A stretch of 64,000 nucleotides of DNA from Chaetoderma sp. LZ-2023a (GCA_034401795.1 CM067367.1:80658674-80722673); one strand, 5' to 3'. Shown: positions 9,660 through 24,600, counted from the stretch's first letter. The notes: generated by a model from the letters alone, not told the origin. Translations and numbers: made by a program.

Positions 9660-12600
9660 CTGCAAACAGTGAGTAGTTCACACATGTTTTATATATGAAG
9701 TAATACATACATGTACAAACATGGCTGATTAATTGCAATATAGACAAAAAAATTAAAATAGAATACCTGAAATAAAGTCAAACGATAATTAATTATGGCT
9801 TTTTCTGAAAATACATAATATAAGGAATTGAGGATGTTGACAGAGACAGCAATACATTTACTGATACATGTACCTACCAAGCGAAAAACAGAACAGAAAA
9901 AGTAAATGATTAAATCTGTTCAGCAGTTCTCTTTATTGACAGCATGTAGAGTTCAAAAGATGGATCCATCTTCTACATGTAGCTAATCTACATCCACGTT
10001 CTGCAAGTGTTGGGATAACAGAGCCAGTTATTCCAGTGGCAATTTTCAAAAACAGTCCTCTCCTGGTTTGTGAATGGACATAAACTAAACAAATATTCCC
10101 AGTTTCTTGACAAATCGTGACCATTAATGGTCAAGCCAGACAAAACTGAATGTCCATTTACAGGCCAAGAGAATAAGATTTTTGAAAATTTACCACTGGA
10201 ATGACTGGCTCGATAACCGAGCCAGTCATCCCAGTGATAAATTTTCAAAAAAAAATTGTATCCTCTTGGCATGTAAATGGACATTCAATAGGCAGATATT
10301 TAAATTTTCTTGACCAAATTTGAACATTAAAGGGTTAAAAGTGGACTTACCATCTGTGGTAGAGCTGTATAGCAAATGCTGCATGGTCTGGCATCGTGTC
10401 TGTATTCACGAGGCCTCGCTTGAGATACTTCTCTTCTGGCCCGATGGCTATACGTAGGAGTTCTGTGATCAGACTCTCTAACAGACATGCAGGCAACCTG
10501 TGGTTAGATCACAAACAAACAATATTAACACTTTTAACACTCATATCAACCCAAAACGGCCTCCGCAATGGTCATGAGAAATGTACATTTGCAGACCAAG
10601 AGAAGACTATTTTTGAAAATTTACCACTGGGATGACTGGCTCAATAACCGAGCCAGTCATACCACTGGTAAATTTTCAAAAATGCTCTTCTCTTGGTCTG
10701 CAAATGGGCAGTTTCTATAAGAAATTTGAAATTTTTGTGAAAAAATTCAAGGATTAAAGGGTTAATATAAATGACAATGGACCTTTCCAGAGTAATGACG
10801 TCATAATCCGCTAAGCGGCGTGTAGGATGATGTCATAATCATTACGTCATAAATGATTTTATACGCATCATCTTTAACTCTTAAAAGTCTGACACGTTGT
10901 AAGAATTGTACATGTATGTCTCTACGATTTAATAAACATTGAATATTTTGAAACTAATTTGACTGGGCATTGTTGCTGCCATAGGCTTACCTGTAGCGTT
11001 TTCTGGAAATTGATAGTTAAGGAGTTCAGATATCGATCGATCCCAATACGAACGAGGTGTGGTTAGCTAGAGATGGGTGGGGCATGATTAAAACTGGAAA
11101 GGTCCATTATTCATATCGAGGATAAAGGTCTTTAACACTTTAATGTATAAATTTGGTCCAAAAAAAAAAAATGTTTGCTTATTGAATGTCCATTTGCAGG
11201 CCATGAGCATATTATTTTTGACAATTTACCAGTGGAATGACTGGCTCGGTTATCGAGCCAGTCATTCCGGTGGTATTGTTAAAAAATAGTCTGCTCTTGG
11301 CCTGCAGACGGACAGACTAAGACTACTGCAGAGGCCGGTTTTAGCAGGCTTCATCGTGAAGAGATTAATACTTTTAATTACTGTAATAAATAAACAGTCG
11401 ATTTAGTTTCAAAATATTCAACAGAGTATTCCTTATACCCACAAATTTTTTGTTTTGGTGTGTCAGTATTAATTAAAGGGTAAATTATAACATTGTCTTA
11501 ACCCTTTCACCAATGAATTCCTCATATCTCATTTTCAATCCCGAAACCTATTGTCAATACGGCCGCTGGTGGCTCGGCGCTGAGCTTGAACTTCGGATCA
11601 TGGTGAATTTCGATAGGTTTCTTCTCGAGGCCTAGCCCAACCACTCGATGAAGTTTCAAAATGATCTGATAAACGGGAACTGAATTATCAACCATACCGG
11701 AAAACTGTTAAATATATTGAAAGTAACTTTGACTGGAAGCAGTAGCAACAGCTTTCAGTCAAATTAACTTCAAAATAATGAACAGAATAAGTTTTATATT
11801 ATAAAGAAAATACTTTTTCAGGGATTTGTCGATGAAAGGGTAAAGAATATAGACAACAAAAGCATGATGGGAATGAATGAACTCACCCTTTCTCCAGCAC
11901 AATCAGATCCCATTTAAGAAAAGCTGCAGCTTTAAGTGCAAGCAGTCTCACAGCTTTGACTTTTTTGTTTTCTACAGAGGGTTTTCTCTCAACTACAATT
12001 AAAACAGGCACAAACTGTGTATAAACAGGGCATAATTTATCTGGTATCACATCTCAATTTGCTACACATACATGTATTTAAGCAGTTGCTATGCATTCTG
12101 CAACATGCATAGCAGTATCTGCTATGCAAAATGTGTATGCGATTGCAACTTATCATTGTTTTTCAGAGTTCTATCGTTAACCCTTTCAACAACTAATCCC
12201 TTAAAAATTAATTCTTTACAATGTATACTATATTTTGTTGAATATTTTGAAATTAATATGACTGGAAGCTACTGCTGCCTAATTTCTAAAGCGGCCATAT
12301 TGGATTTCCAATCATCGTCGATTTCGATAGGTTTCTTCCCCAGACTTAGTCCAACCACCCTCTGAAGTTTCAAAGAGATCCGATAAACGATAACGGAGTT
12401 ATAATCCGCAAACCAATTTTCGATCTAAAGTGCCCATCTTGGATTTCAGATCATTGTCGATTTCGATAGATTTCTTCTCCATACCTAGTCCAACCACCCT
12501 ATGAAATTTCAAAGCGATCTGATAAATAGGAAGAGTTATCACCCGGAAAACAATTGTCAAGATGGCCGCTGGTGGCTCGCGGCCAGCTTGAATTTCAGAT

Positions 12601-15600
12601 CACGGTGAATTTCTATAGGGTTCTTCTCCAGACCTAGTCCAATCGCCCTATGAAGTTTCAAAGCGATCCAATAATCGGTAACAGAGTTATCTTAGATTTT
12701 GAATCATTGGCGCTTTCGCTAGGTTTCTTCCCCAGACTTAGTCCAACCACCCTATGACGTTTCAAAGCAATCAGATAAATGGTAACAGAGTTATCATCTG
12801 GAAATCAATTTTCAACATGGCCGCTGGCCATCTTGGATTTTTTATCATTGTCAATTTTGATAGGTTTCTTCGTCAGACCTAGTACAGCCACGCTGTGAAG
12901 TTTTAAAGCGATCCTATAAACGATTACGGAATTATTCTCCGGAAACTAATTTTCAAGATGGCTGTCAGTGGCTGGCAGCCATCTTGGATGTCGGATCACT
13001 GTCGTTTTTGACAGGTTCCTTCCCCAGACCTACAGTACAGATCATAGTTAGCTTTACTTAAACACATCCTAAAGCTCGTTTAAAATGCTTTTAAATGGTG
13101 TCATTTTTTCGTAGTGATCTAAGTAATCATAGCGCGCTTGGTCAAATCTCAAGATGCATCTTGAATTTTATCTTGACGGGTTAAATTTTGACACTACAGG
13201 TTTGACATTTGGAAGGACGTTGCCCTATGCGTTTGGTAGCGTTTGAAAATTTTACGATAAATTAAACGCGCAATCAATTCCAACCGCGGATCTCCAGTTC
13301 TTTCGCAGAGTCCTATGGGTAGAGGCAAACAGGTACTAGGTTTATGTCTAGGCAGACCTGGTCATCAGTACACATTTTCCTCTAGTGGTTTGCAAACTTT
13401 GAGCGATTCGTACAGCAGATTTTAGGTTATTTACGTCAATCTGTGGCTGGATTTATCAGAAGATGTATTTAATTTAGTGTTTCTTCGTGGGATTCGTCTA
13501 ATTTCTGCGTTTTTATAGTGAAAATCCTGATATATCTAATGCTGATCATCTTGAACTGGAACACCATTCCATTCTAATGACGTCATCACGTATATATTTA
13601 ACCCCTTTATCTTTGATTGGCAGAGACATTGTTGGAAAAGCCATCAATGGCAACTCTGATTGGTTGAACTGTCATGACACTTGGACAGTTGTGCACTATT
13701 AGACGACACTTGCATGGGTGTTTGGCGCGCTATACTGCATCTCAAAAACTACTGACCTGATTTCACATTTTAAAACAAAAAAGCAACATAACCTAAACAA
13801 GGATTCCCAGACTTTGGCTGTGATCTGGACAAAAACTCAGGAGGATCCAGATTGGGTACAAATTTTAATCTATGGATATATGGGAAACAAACTGGTCAGA
13901 TTTTGCTCAAATCTTAACAAAGGAGGTGTGTGATCACGCTAGCATAAAGATCACGCCCGTGTCCCTATACACAATGCAAGTCGATGCAAATTTATTCATC
14001 CATATACAAGGTCTATTCACAGGCCTTTGAATTTTGGTCAGTCAATTCACTACTGCGATATATTTTCACGCCTATCATATAGTAATATACCACCCTATTA
14101 ATAATGAAATACTTTAATTATTAATAGGGTGATATATGGTAGGTATGATATATCGCAGCAGTGGATTGACTGAACAAAATTCAAAGGCCTGTGGTCTATT
14201 GATCAATTATCACTTCCACGAGCAGGCAATCACTCGCCATCAGCGCAATGGTTAATCTAACGACTAATCGGATTAAATCCCACTAAGAAGTTGGTATTGA
14301 ATCTTTTGTCATGGCGCTAGAACGATAGCACGTAAACACATGCCATTCGCACCTATTCGGGCGATCAATGGCAATCTATTATAATCTTTCACGGTCTTCT
14401 CGAAATGGTGAGAAATCGAAGCCACTCGGCGATTAAATATTTACTCACAAAATATGCTTATAAACCGTTCGCAATCGCATGGTAATCATCATAGTATGTT
14501 AACAATGGCTACGCCTAGCAAACGCAAAGCTACTCCATCGATGTCAGATTTCTTCACCAAGAGAAGAAAGTTAGATTCTAATGATGATCGCGAATGTGAT
14601 AAGCCACAAGATTCAGAATCAGTAACTCAAAAATCGGTAGTAAAGTGTCAAGAGAATCGTAGCGTTAAGAGCATCTGTTAAACATAAATGGTTAAAGTAT
14701 GAGTCATAAAGTAAATTGTTTTTCTGTCGGGATTGTATCGAGTCTGGTAGGAGTAACATTTTCGTAACTGGCAAGTCATCTGCCAAGCCAAAGGCAGATG
14801 ATTTTTCTAAGCATCAATTAACATCGGATCATAAGTTCGCGACCATAGCGAAGACGGAAGTCGAAGAGCTGCCAAAGGCAGTATGTAAGCATTAAAGACG
14901 CGATAATTGCCACTATGAGGAACGTATATTTCGCCATCAATGAGGATTTGCCGAAAGAAAAGATCGCCGCATTGAATGCAGTGTGTGATACAGGTAAGGA
15001 GTGAATTAACTGTCAGCCAATCGGCAGTCATTTTACACTATCAACAGCCAATCAGAATCCATGTCTTAACAAATGATATTAAACTTGACATTTCCCTTGA
15101 ACCGACAGCACAGCCAGGCTACATTTGTATATTGCTGTTTATCTAAGCGCTTTTGTGTAAATGGCTGTTTTTACAATGATCAATGGGGAAAAGGATATTG
15201 AATGGAATTGCCTTTTGTCTGTATACACATGCATGTACCATAGGTATAACCTTTTAATGACACAATTTTGTTAGCATAATTTTAATTTAAATGTCCATTG
15301 GTAGGCCTAAGGATTATTTTTGAAAATTTACTACTGGAATGGCTGGCTCGCTTATTGAGCCAGTCATTCCAATAGCAAATTTTCAAAAATATTTTTCTAT
15401 TATTGAAAATTTATCATTAGAATTGCTGTATAGACATACCATAGGTATAACTTTTTAATGACACAATTTTGTTAGCATAATTTTAATTTAAATGTCCATT
15501 GGCAGGCCTAAAGAAGATTATTTTTTTTAATTTACTACTGGAATGATTGGCTCACTTATTGACCCAGTCATTCCAATAGTAAATTAAAAAAAATATTTTT

Positions 15601-18600
15601 CTATTATTGAAAATTTATCATTAGAATTGCTGGCTCAGTTATCTTGTCAAATATTATATTGAATTTTCCTATTCTTTTCAGATAATCTGATGGATGGAAA
15701 TTAAGTGATAACTAGATTGTTTGGTCAATGACTTGTCAGCAAATCGGCCACGTTCACTACTTTGCCCTCTTTAGCCTACCCCCACCATCAGGGTGGGGTA
15801 GGCTAAAACAGAAATGTGGCTGCAATGCAACCATGAATCTCGACTTCTTGACAGCAATGAACTATGGAGATTGACCTCAAACATAAAATAAATTTAGACA
15901 GCTTATCAATAAGAGGCCCAAGAGCCTGTAACGCTACGCTGGACGGTGTATGGCAATAAGGGCTGCCAGCAGAGAAGGCCGCTACTATGTAAAAAAAGGT
16001 ATGTATATAGCTATCTATCTATCTATAAAAACTATTTTCAAAATATTAAGCAGATTGCCTGTATACCCTTATCTAATTTCCACTTCCTATTTTTCTTTTC
16101 AAATGAGGCGGACATAGAGGCGAACTGTCAAAAGATCTCATCTGATGACGGTTGTTGCTAAGCACATATTTATAAATAGGGATAAGCGTTAACAAAAGTA
16201 ATTTTATGATGTTCAAGTTTCGGTATAAAACCATTTTAAAACAAACATGAATAAAATAAATTGGTTGAATAATTTCACCTTATTTCGTCAGTTATTTCTG
16301 TAGTGAACACATACATGTACTATATGTATAACATGTGAAAAACTACTGAATGTTTGAATCGCATTCCATAAGGATCGAAGTGTAGATACAGAAAAAAAGA
16401 AATATAAAAATCATTTTGATCTTCATATTCAATATTGATCATTATTCTTGTTTGATATGTTGAACTTACAGCCATATGAATATGATCATTCCACCCAAGT
16501 TTCGTTAAAATTGGGACACTAATTAAGGAGTAGGGTTTTAAATGGCTATGGAGTGTTCAAAAAATCCAAATGGCCACCAAAAATGACCACACAAAATTCT
16601 GAATAGAAGTTCTAGAGCCAACTACTACAGAATCCTTCTAGCCAAATTTCGATAGAATCCATCAAGAGGTTATGGAGAATATGCATTTCGGCAATTTATG
16701 TCCAGCCAACTAGGGTTGTAATCTGTCAAGCGGTTAATGAGTAGCATTTTGACAATTTCACACAAAAATTGACCAGTCAAAATTCTGTATGCATGTTCGG
16801 AAGCATTAGGGTTCTTCCAGCCAAATTAGCTTGAAATCCGCCACGCTGTTAATGTGGAGTATCATTTTTAAACATAAGTTGACGGATGGACGGCGGACAA
16901 CAGATAGCTGCCATGCCTATCAGTGACTTTGACCTTTTGGCCAGAACATCATTGTGTGATGCCATGTCATTATAACGAGGCATGTGTACGAGTTTGGGGC
17001 CAGTATGATTAACCAAACATGAGATATAAACAGAAAAGTTGAGCTAAACACAAATTGGATGCCGCCGGGCGCCGTGCAGGGTATCACAATAGCGCGTTTT
17101 ACTTCGTAGTTGAGATAAAAATGGCCTCTTGCACTCCATAGTAACCTACAACATTTGTTTGAATTCCATCCACCGGTTTCAGAGGAGTTGCATTACACAG
17201 ACTGGCGTGGATCGCTGTGAAAGATCTGGATGTCATAAAGGGAAGTGATCTGTGAGAGCAGGGGTTAAAATTAACATGAGCTCGAGGTTAGCCGTAAATT
17301 GACCAGCCAGGGCTAGTGCAACTTGTAACAGACCAACCCAATGGTAACAATTTGATATGTCAACCATTTAATGGTCACAGTGGTCAAACAATTCCTGGGC
17401 TGTGATCCTCAGAAATGTTGATTTGCAGAGCAAGATGACTATTTTTGAAAATTTACCAGTAGAATGACTGGTTCAATAATTGAGCCAGTCATTCCAGTGG
17501 TAAAATTTCAAAACTAGTCTTCCCGTATAGTAGAATCTAGTCATTCACCAGTCCTTTTATCTAAATGTAGTGGCTCATCTGGCTTAATTTAAAACTATGG
17601 AGTCAAATGATGTGCGAGTGTGTGGTCAGGACTATGGGAAATCTAGATAAATCTGGAAGACCCCAATCTCTGACTACATAAAATAAATGTTGTCAGCCAA
17701 TCCGCAATCATATGGATAACCCACATTATGCCACATACCAAATTTGGTTGAATTCCACCCAACTGTTTGGGAGGAGATAGCATGATGGATGGACGGAGTC
17801 AAATGTATCCAAATTTTTTCAAAACATGGAGATAAAGAAAGGACTCGGAGATTTTAAAGGTAGGTAGGTAATTAATTCAATGTCATCATACTAAAATGCC
17901 ATTTTCTTTCGGATTGAGAAATTAGGCTACCACCATCATTTACCATGCCACATTGTTTTCAGGACTTGTCGGTGAAAGGGTTAAACATAGCAAAAACTGG
18001 ATTTGGCAAGAGGATAAAACAGAAATTTTGATTTTCTAATGGATGGATCCACTTTTACCTATGCCCCAGCCATCTCTAGGTAGGCTCCGTCGATGCTTTG
18101 TGACTGCATGTGTTGGGATCAGTCTGTACTTTGAATCCTGAATTCCAAATTTCATGGTAACTATAGATACAGCTAACCTGTTGAATATTTTGAAACTAAT
18201 TTCAAGTAATTTGACTGGGGTCTGTTGTTAAATATTCAACAGAATGTTTACTAAATAGTAAAGATATACAATTCGTACAACTGACTCTTAAAAGTTTAAC
18301 AGATTTAGCTACGTCAGCCTACATATGATGTAATTCATTACGACATCATATACTTAACCCTTTAACACTCATGCAGGGTTTTGCTGAGGGAAGGCCCTTG
18401 CACCATTTAGCGCTCTAAAATTCACAACGTCCAATCATTACCTTCACACATAGTTCATTGGCCCAATGGATTTTTAGAAAATAGATATCTTCCATGTATG
18501 TACTTGATCCAACATTTGTCAAAATGACCCATGATTTCTTGAAGAAGTGGGCCAGTTAACCCCACTAAGCAACTGGACCGGCAGAACCCTGCTCATATCA

Positions 18601-21600
18601 TCCAAAAATGGCTTCTGCAGTGGTGTTGAGAAATATCCATTTTCAGACCTAGAGAAGGCTATTTTTGAAAATTTACCACTGGAATGACTGTCTAGATAAC
18701 CGAGCCAGTCATTCCAGTCGTAAATTTTCAAAAATAGTCTTCTCCTTTTCTTGCAAATGGATATTTTCCTATCGGTCATTGGCGGTCTGACTTGCATCAG
18801 TCTTTCACTCTCCTGACATGTGCAATTCACTGTCCTCAGCAGTCACTCACCTGGAAACACCAAACCTCCATCGGAAAACTTTGAAGTCTAGATGCTCTCC
18901 AAGAGCAGCTGAGGCGTTTCCATGTATGAAAAGGCCTAGGGGGTGTTTTGTTGTCTATGAAATTTAGATTTTTTTCATTCAAACTTCATATCACCTGAGT
19001 TGTAACCACCATGCATGTCACCCAAAAAAATTAATGAATAATCCAGCACGATTTCTGGTACCACTGTACCACCATGCATGTCACCCAACAAAATGAATGA
19101 ATAAACTGGCACGATTATAATCGTGCTGGTTTATTCTAAGTTCTAACAAATATTATCGGTGAGGTATGTGGTGGTATAGTGAATATCACTATGAGCAATG
19201 CATGCTGTACTCAGACAGAGTGAGATTAGTTGTAAACACCATGCATGTCACCCAGAAAAATTAATGAACAATCCAGCGCAATTATCAGGTACCATTGTAC
19301 CACCATGCATGTCACCCAACAAAATGAATGAATAAACCGGCACGATTATAATCATGCTGGTTTATTCTAACAAATATTATCGGTGAGGTACATGGTGGTA
19401 TAGTGAATATCACTATGAGCAATGTACGCTGTACTCAGACAGTGAGATTATATGTAGTAGCTAATTTATTATTGTGGCATGAGACTGAGTGGTGGTAGTA
19501 AACACCTGACTGGGCAGTGCACCAATATCATGTCAAAATAGCATTCTATCAGTATTTGTGTTGGTACACTTTTTAATAATTTATTACATAATGTACTTGT
19601 ACCAAAACAGATAGAATGCTATTTTGTCACGCTACTGTTGCAGTGCTAGGTCAGGTGTTCACTACCACCGCTCAGTCTTACTTATAGTTTTGCCCAATGG
19701 AGGAATCCAGTTTTAGCTATGCCCCGCCCATCTCTAGCTAAGCTCCACCCAAGCTTTACCTGCATTGGGATCGATCTCTGCACTCTATGAATCTCAAATT
19801 CCAGAAAACTATACATGTAAGCTGTTGATATGACAGCACCGCTCCCAGTCAAATTAGTTTTAAAATATTCAACATCATTTTTATTAACCCTTTAATGGTC
19901 ATGCCAACCAAAACCGACCTCTGTTATGGCCTTGTGGAATGTCCATTTACAGGCCATGAGAATAGAATTTTTGAAAATCCAAATCAAATGGCTGGCTCAA
20001 TGACTGAGCCAGTAATTTGTCATAAATTTTCAAAAATTGTATTCTCTTGGCCTCTAATTGGACATTCAATAAGCGAATATTAAAATTTTCTTCACCAAAT
20101 TTTACCATTAAGGGGTTAAATAGAATACATATAGTCTGTCATCAATTAAGTGTCTGTGACGATTGACGAACTTATCTACGTCATTCATTACATCATTGAT
20201 TATGTTGTCATCCTTATGCATCATGTAGTTGATTATGACATCATGATTGATGGATAAAATGGAACGGTCCATTGTGTAATACTTATAACTCCCTGTGTAA
20301 TCATATTTGTTTCACTTTCTATTTCAGCTACTGTTGAAACATAGCCAGACCACAAACACATGTTGCAAAAATAAACGTACAAAATCTGGAACAGTAGGAC
20401 AAAAATTTGAAAGACAACTATCAGTAATATGTGATCAGCAGAAGAAACTACAGTAAAAACCAGCACTGCGCAACATCATTCATCAACACAGACAGTAGCA
20501 TAACCATAAACCACCACTGATCACCAGCATGAGCAATATTATATAGAACCAAGATAGTTTACTGCTGTTCTAAAGACTGGACTTGTATTGTTATTGATCA
20601 TTGATAACAATACAAGTCTCAAAATCAACAGTATAAATGTAAACTATCTTGGTCCCATATAATATTGCTCATGCTGGTAATCAGTGGTGGTTTACGCTAG
20701 AGCTGGGCGGTATTGATATTTACATGACGGTACCGGTACCATGAAAAAATATTGCGGTACCACGGTATACCGTCATCTGAGCTTGAGGCATGCCACGAAA
20801 TTAGAACAATTTTTTCCATTTCCTTTTCACTTCCATCTCCAATCAACGCTAAATATAGGTAAAATAAATAAATCGGCTTCCTGATTTAGAGAAGAAAAAC
20901 ATGGCTATTGCGACTGTTTAGTTTCACGATTTTATTAGGTCACTATTTTTATTGACGTAATATCATTCACGGGAATATCGGTCAAAGGGTGTGGTCGACT
21001 CGCTAACTATAACCCGCTGTTTGAGACATTGGGGTGCACTATTTTCAATCTGGATTGTTCTTGCTATTAATGCATGCGACCAGCAAACGGTAAATTTTAT
21101 TTTGGCAGTCGAGCGCTTTGATAAACAGAGTCCAGACAAAATCTGTGAGTATTTAAACGGGGTGAGTGTTGTACGCTTTTATTTCTGTTGGAGTCGTATA
21201 TTCTGTTACTCACGAAAACCGGCCTATACACATACATATAACACGACATTGAATATAGCCGATTCCAAAGCTTCTGATAATTACCGAGTACCCGATGTGC
21301 AGACTCGTTACTCGCCATGCCTCACATGAACAATGCGTGTAAAAAGCTATTTCCGCGAACTTCCGGCGTGTAGCCAGTTGAAAAATGAATTACAAAAACT
21401 AAAATACTGTAATTTTTAGGTGTCGTTACTTAAACTGGATTTAATCCGTAAAGAAATTTCTTAAAACAAGCCAGAAAAATAAAAAATAACGACTTCAACG
21501 CTGCTCGTTGTTAATAAATTAGCACGTGATGCCTGTATTTTTGGCACTATTAGCACTTATTTACCCTTGGTCAAGTCAGATTTTATGAATATATCTCTCA

Positions 21601-24600
21601 AATATTGCTCAAACATTATGGATGGTATTCACGGTATTTGGAAATGTCAACGGTCACGGTATTGGTTCACGGTATACTGCGGTCCTCACAGTACTACCGT
21701 CAGACCGCCCAGCTCTAGTTTACGCTACTGTCTGTGTTGGTGATTCTTTGAGCAAACTCTGCATTATATCAATATGGCCACATTCAATAACAATGACATT
21801 AAACTTTTAAGTGAATGAATAAACAATTTAATCAAATCCAAAATGACCTGGTTTGAACTATTTAGTGCATGTAGGTAAAGGTTGTATGGTGTTTTCATCA
21901 TTTCTTTGATCTTCAGTAGAACAAGGATTGAGAATTTTTCGCCACTGTGAACAACGGAACAAGGTAGTTAAAGGTAAGTAAAGCTCCAGCTTTACAACCC
22001 TTTACTGTCCAACATTTGTCAAGAAAATGTAAATTTCTGCTGATCCCGTTAATGGGTAAATTTGGTCAAGAAAATTCCAATTGTCTCATAAAATGCCAAT
22101 TTGCTGATCAAGAGTATTCTGGGAGCCAGTCATTCCAGTGATAAATTTTCAAAAATAGTATTCTGTTAGTCAGCAAAAGGGCATTTCTCAGGAACACTGC
22201 AGAGGTTGGTTATGGCTGATTTGACCATTAAAGAGTTAACAAATGCCCATTTGCAAGCCAAGACAATTTTTTAACACTTAGAACTGTAATGACTAGCTTG
22301 GTTATCAAGCCAGTTATTCTAGTGATACAATTTTTTTTAAATAGTCTTCTCTTGGCCTGCAAATGGTCATTTCCCAAGACAATTTGATTTCAGAGGCCGG
22401 TTTCGACCACTCACTGAGTCATGGTAACGTTTTCATATGTCGTGGACCTTTAATTCTAAAATTGATAGAAAATGTCTGTTTGCAGAGCAAGGGAAATACA
22501 TTTTTAACAGTGGCTCGGTTATGGACACTCATTTCAGTGGTAAATTTTCAAAATAATAATTCTCTTGTTCTGCATATGGACATTTCTCAAGGCCACTCAG
22601 AACATGTTTTAACCAGCTGGAGTGTAAAGAGTCAATTGCTAAAATGTACAATTCTTATAACAGTGACTAACTACTAACTCTTGGTATGTTATTGGTCTAT
22701 CTAATCATGTTAGTTAGAACTAATTCAATATAACAAACTTTAACAGGTAATTAAATTCAAATGGCACAAATGATCATGGTGAATGCACCAAAATAGCCCA
22801 AACTTCAGGGCAAACTCTGTGTCACCGACTGGAGAAGTTCACTCAATCTGTAGTGTACCAGCTTCAAGTTTATCTTCAAGTCTTTCCAGTAGTGGTGGCT
22901 TCCTCATCGTCAAACATGTCATCATCAGAAGATTTACTGTCCAACACATTAGCTGTTTCACCATTACTATCAGTGTCTGATTCCATGTTTACAATGCCAC
23001 GATGAGTGATATTTGGTTAAAAATATACAGCACAATATATAGCCAGTAATATACTACATACATGGACTGTTAGGCCCTATGACCTGACAGCGGCTGTTAT
23101 GGTCATACACCGCCCTCCGACTTTAGCGCAGAAATCGGGCGTTGTCTTGCTGGAACATAAAGTCTGCATGATGCTGCATAAAAGGGATGACAAATGGGGC
23201 GACAACTTCTTCACAGTAACGTTGAGCCGTTAAATTTCTGCGAATCACAATAAGATCTGTCTTGCCATTTTCATGGATTCCAGCCCACGCCATGACACTG
23301 CCGCCACCGAATCTGTCGTGCTGAATGATGTTGGCTGCATCATACCGTTCTAAACGTCGCCAAACCCGTTGCCTACCATCCGCCACATCCACACAAAACC
23401 TCGACTCATCACTGAACAAAACGTGGCTCCATTGTTGAGCACACCATCGCTGATGAGTTCTTGCCCATGCAAACCGATTCTCGATGTGACGCTCTGTAAG
23501 CGGAACAGCAACAAGTGGACGACGTGCATGCAGTCCAGCATCATGGAGTCTGTTTCGCACAGTTTGTGCCGGTAGCGGCATGCAAATTATGGGACAGCCG
23601 CGGCGCAGTCTCAAACCTGTGACGTCGTGATGACGTCACTAAGTAGCGGTCTTCTCGTGGTGTTGTTGCTCTCGGTCTGCCAGATCGTGGTCGGTTATTA
23701 ACATGTCCAGTTTCCTGCTCACGTTGGCGGAGACGGGAAATGGTTGAGGCGTGAACATTAAAATGTCGAGCAACAGCGCGACAGTTTCGTTATTCTGTGT
23801 TATCTGTCTACTTTTTAGTCTGTGGCATACACGAAATGTGCATAGATTGATGTATTGCACACACAAAAATGTTATTTTCTAAACAGTTGATGCCATCTTT
23901 GCTAAATCTCATTAAATATGAGTGTATTCTCGACCAATCAGACGGTGATACCCATTGCTGAAAACGGGTAATGAGGTTACGTACTCGGATACGCCTGGAG
24001 TGAGTTCAGGAAGGCGAATGTTCGGCGAACGTTCACGTTCTACGTGGTACAGTGTTCAGTTAGTAACGGAAAACGTTTTTCCTTCTCCTGAACGCACCCG
24101 CCCCCAGGCACGGGTAAAACAATTATGTACGAATGCGCATGTCTATGTAAATATGGAGATTTTCGGTTACATTTTATGTATGAAATAGCGAAATCGAAAA
24201 AAAACGAATATTGGGTTTGCAGATTTTGTAAATCGCGTCCCTTTCCATTATAAGATGTTATAAAACTAGCCGCAACTGGTGCATATAATATTGTTCTAAA
24301 AAGTTATGCCTATTACGTCGGCTCAAATTAGACTATATTGTAATAAACCCATTTCAGAGAATATCTTGGTATATTCATCCAGATTTCAAGAGAAATTGTG
24401 GATTGAAAATTTATTAACGCACTGTCATCACACTAGCTTCATACGCAGTAAAGAATACCCAGGTGCGGAGTTCACACACATTCATTTTATACAAAATTAT
24501 GATTGGCGATTACGATGATGACATTTCAGCAATTATCATTTACGGCCACGCAAAAAGCTAAAGGCGATGCATGTACTTAACATGTATACGGCTCCAATTG

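Noticed and set aside
14454..14681. Ser/Lys-rich 75-codon frame as a small gene
   Set aside because: No homology recognised, no splice or promoter support, and it lies in an intron among repeats.
20991..21329. 112-codon frame inside the hAT-like element as a transposase
   Set aside because: No hAT dimerisation or catalytic motifs; composition and length do not fit.
22780..23010. Acidic short reading frame as a host exon
   Set aside because: It stops quickly and lacks splice sites; kept only as a low-confidence fragment.
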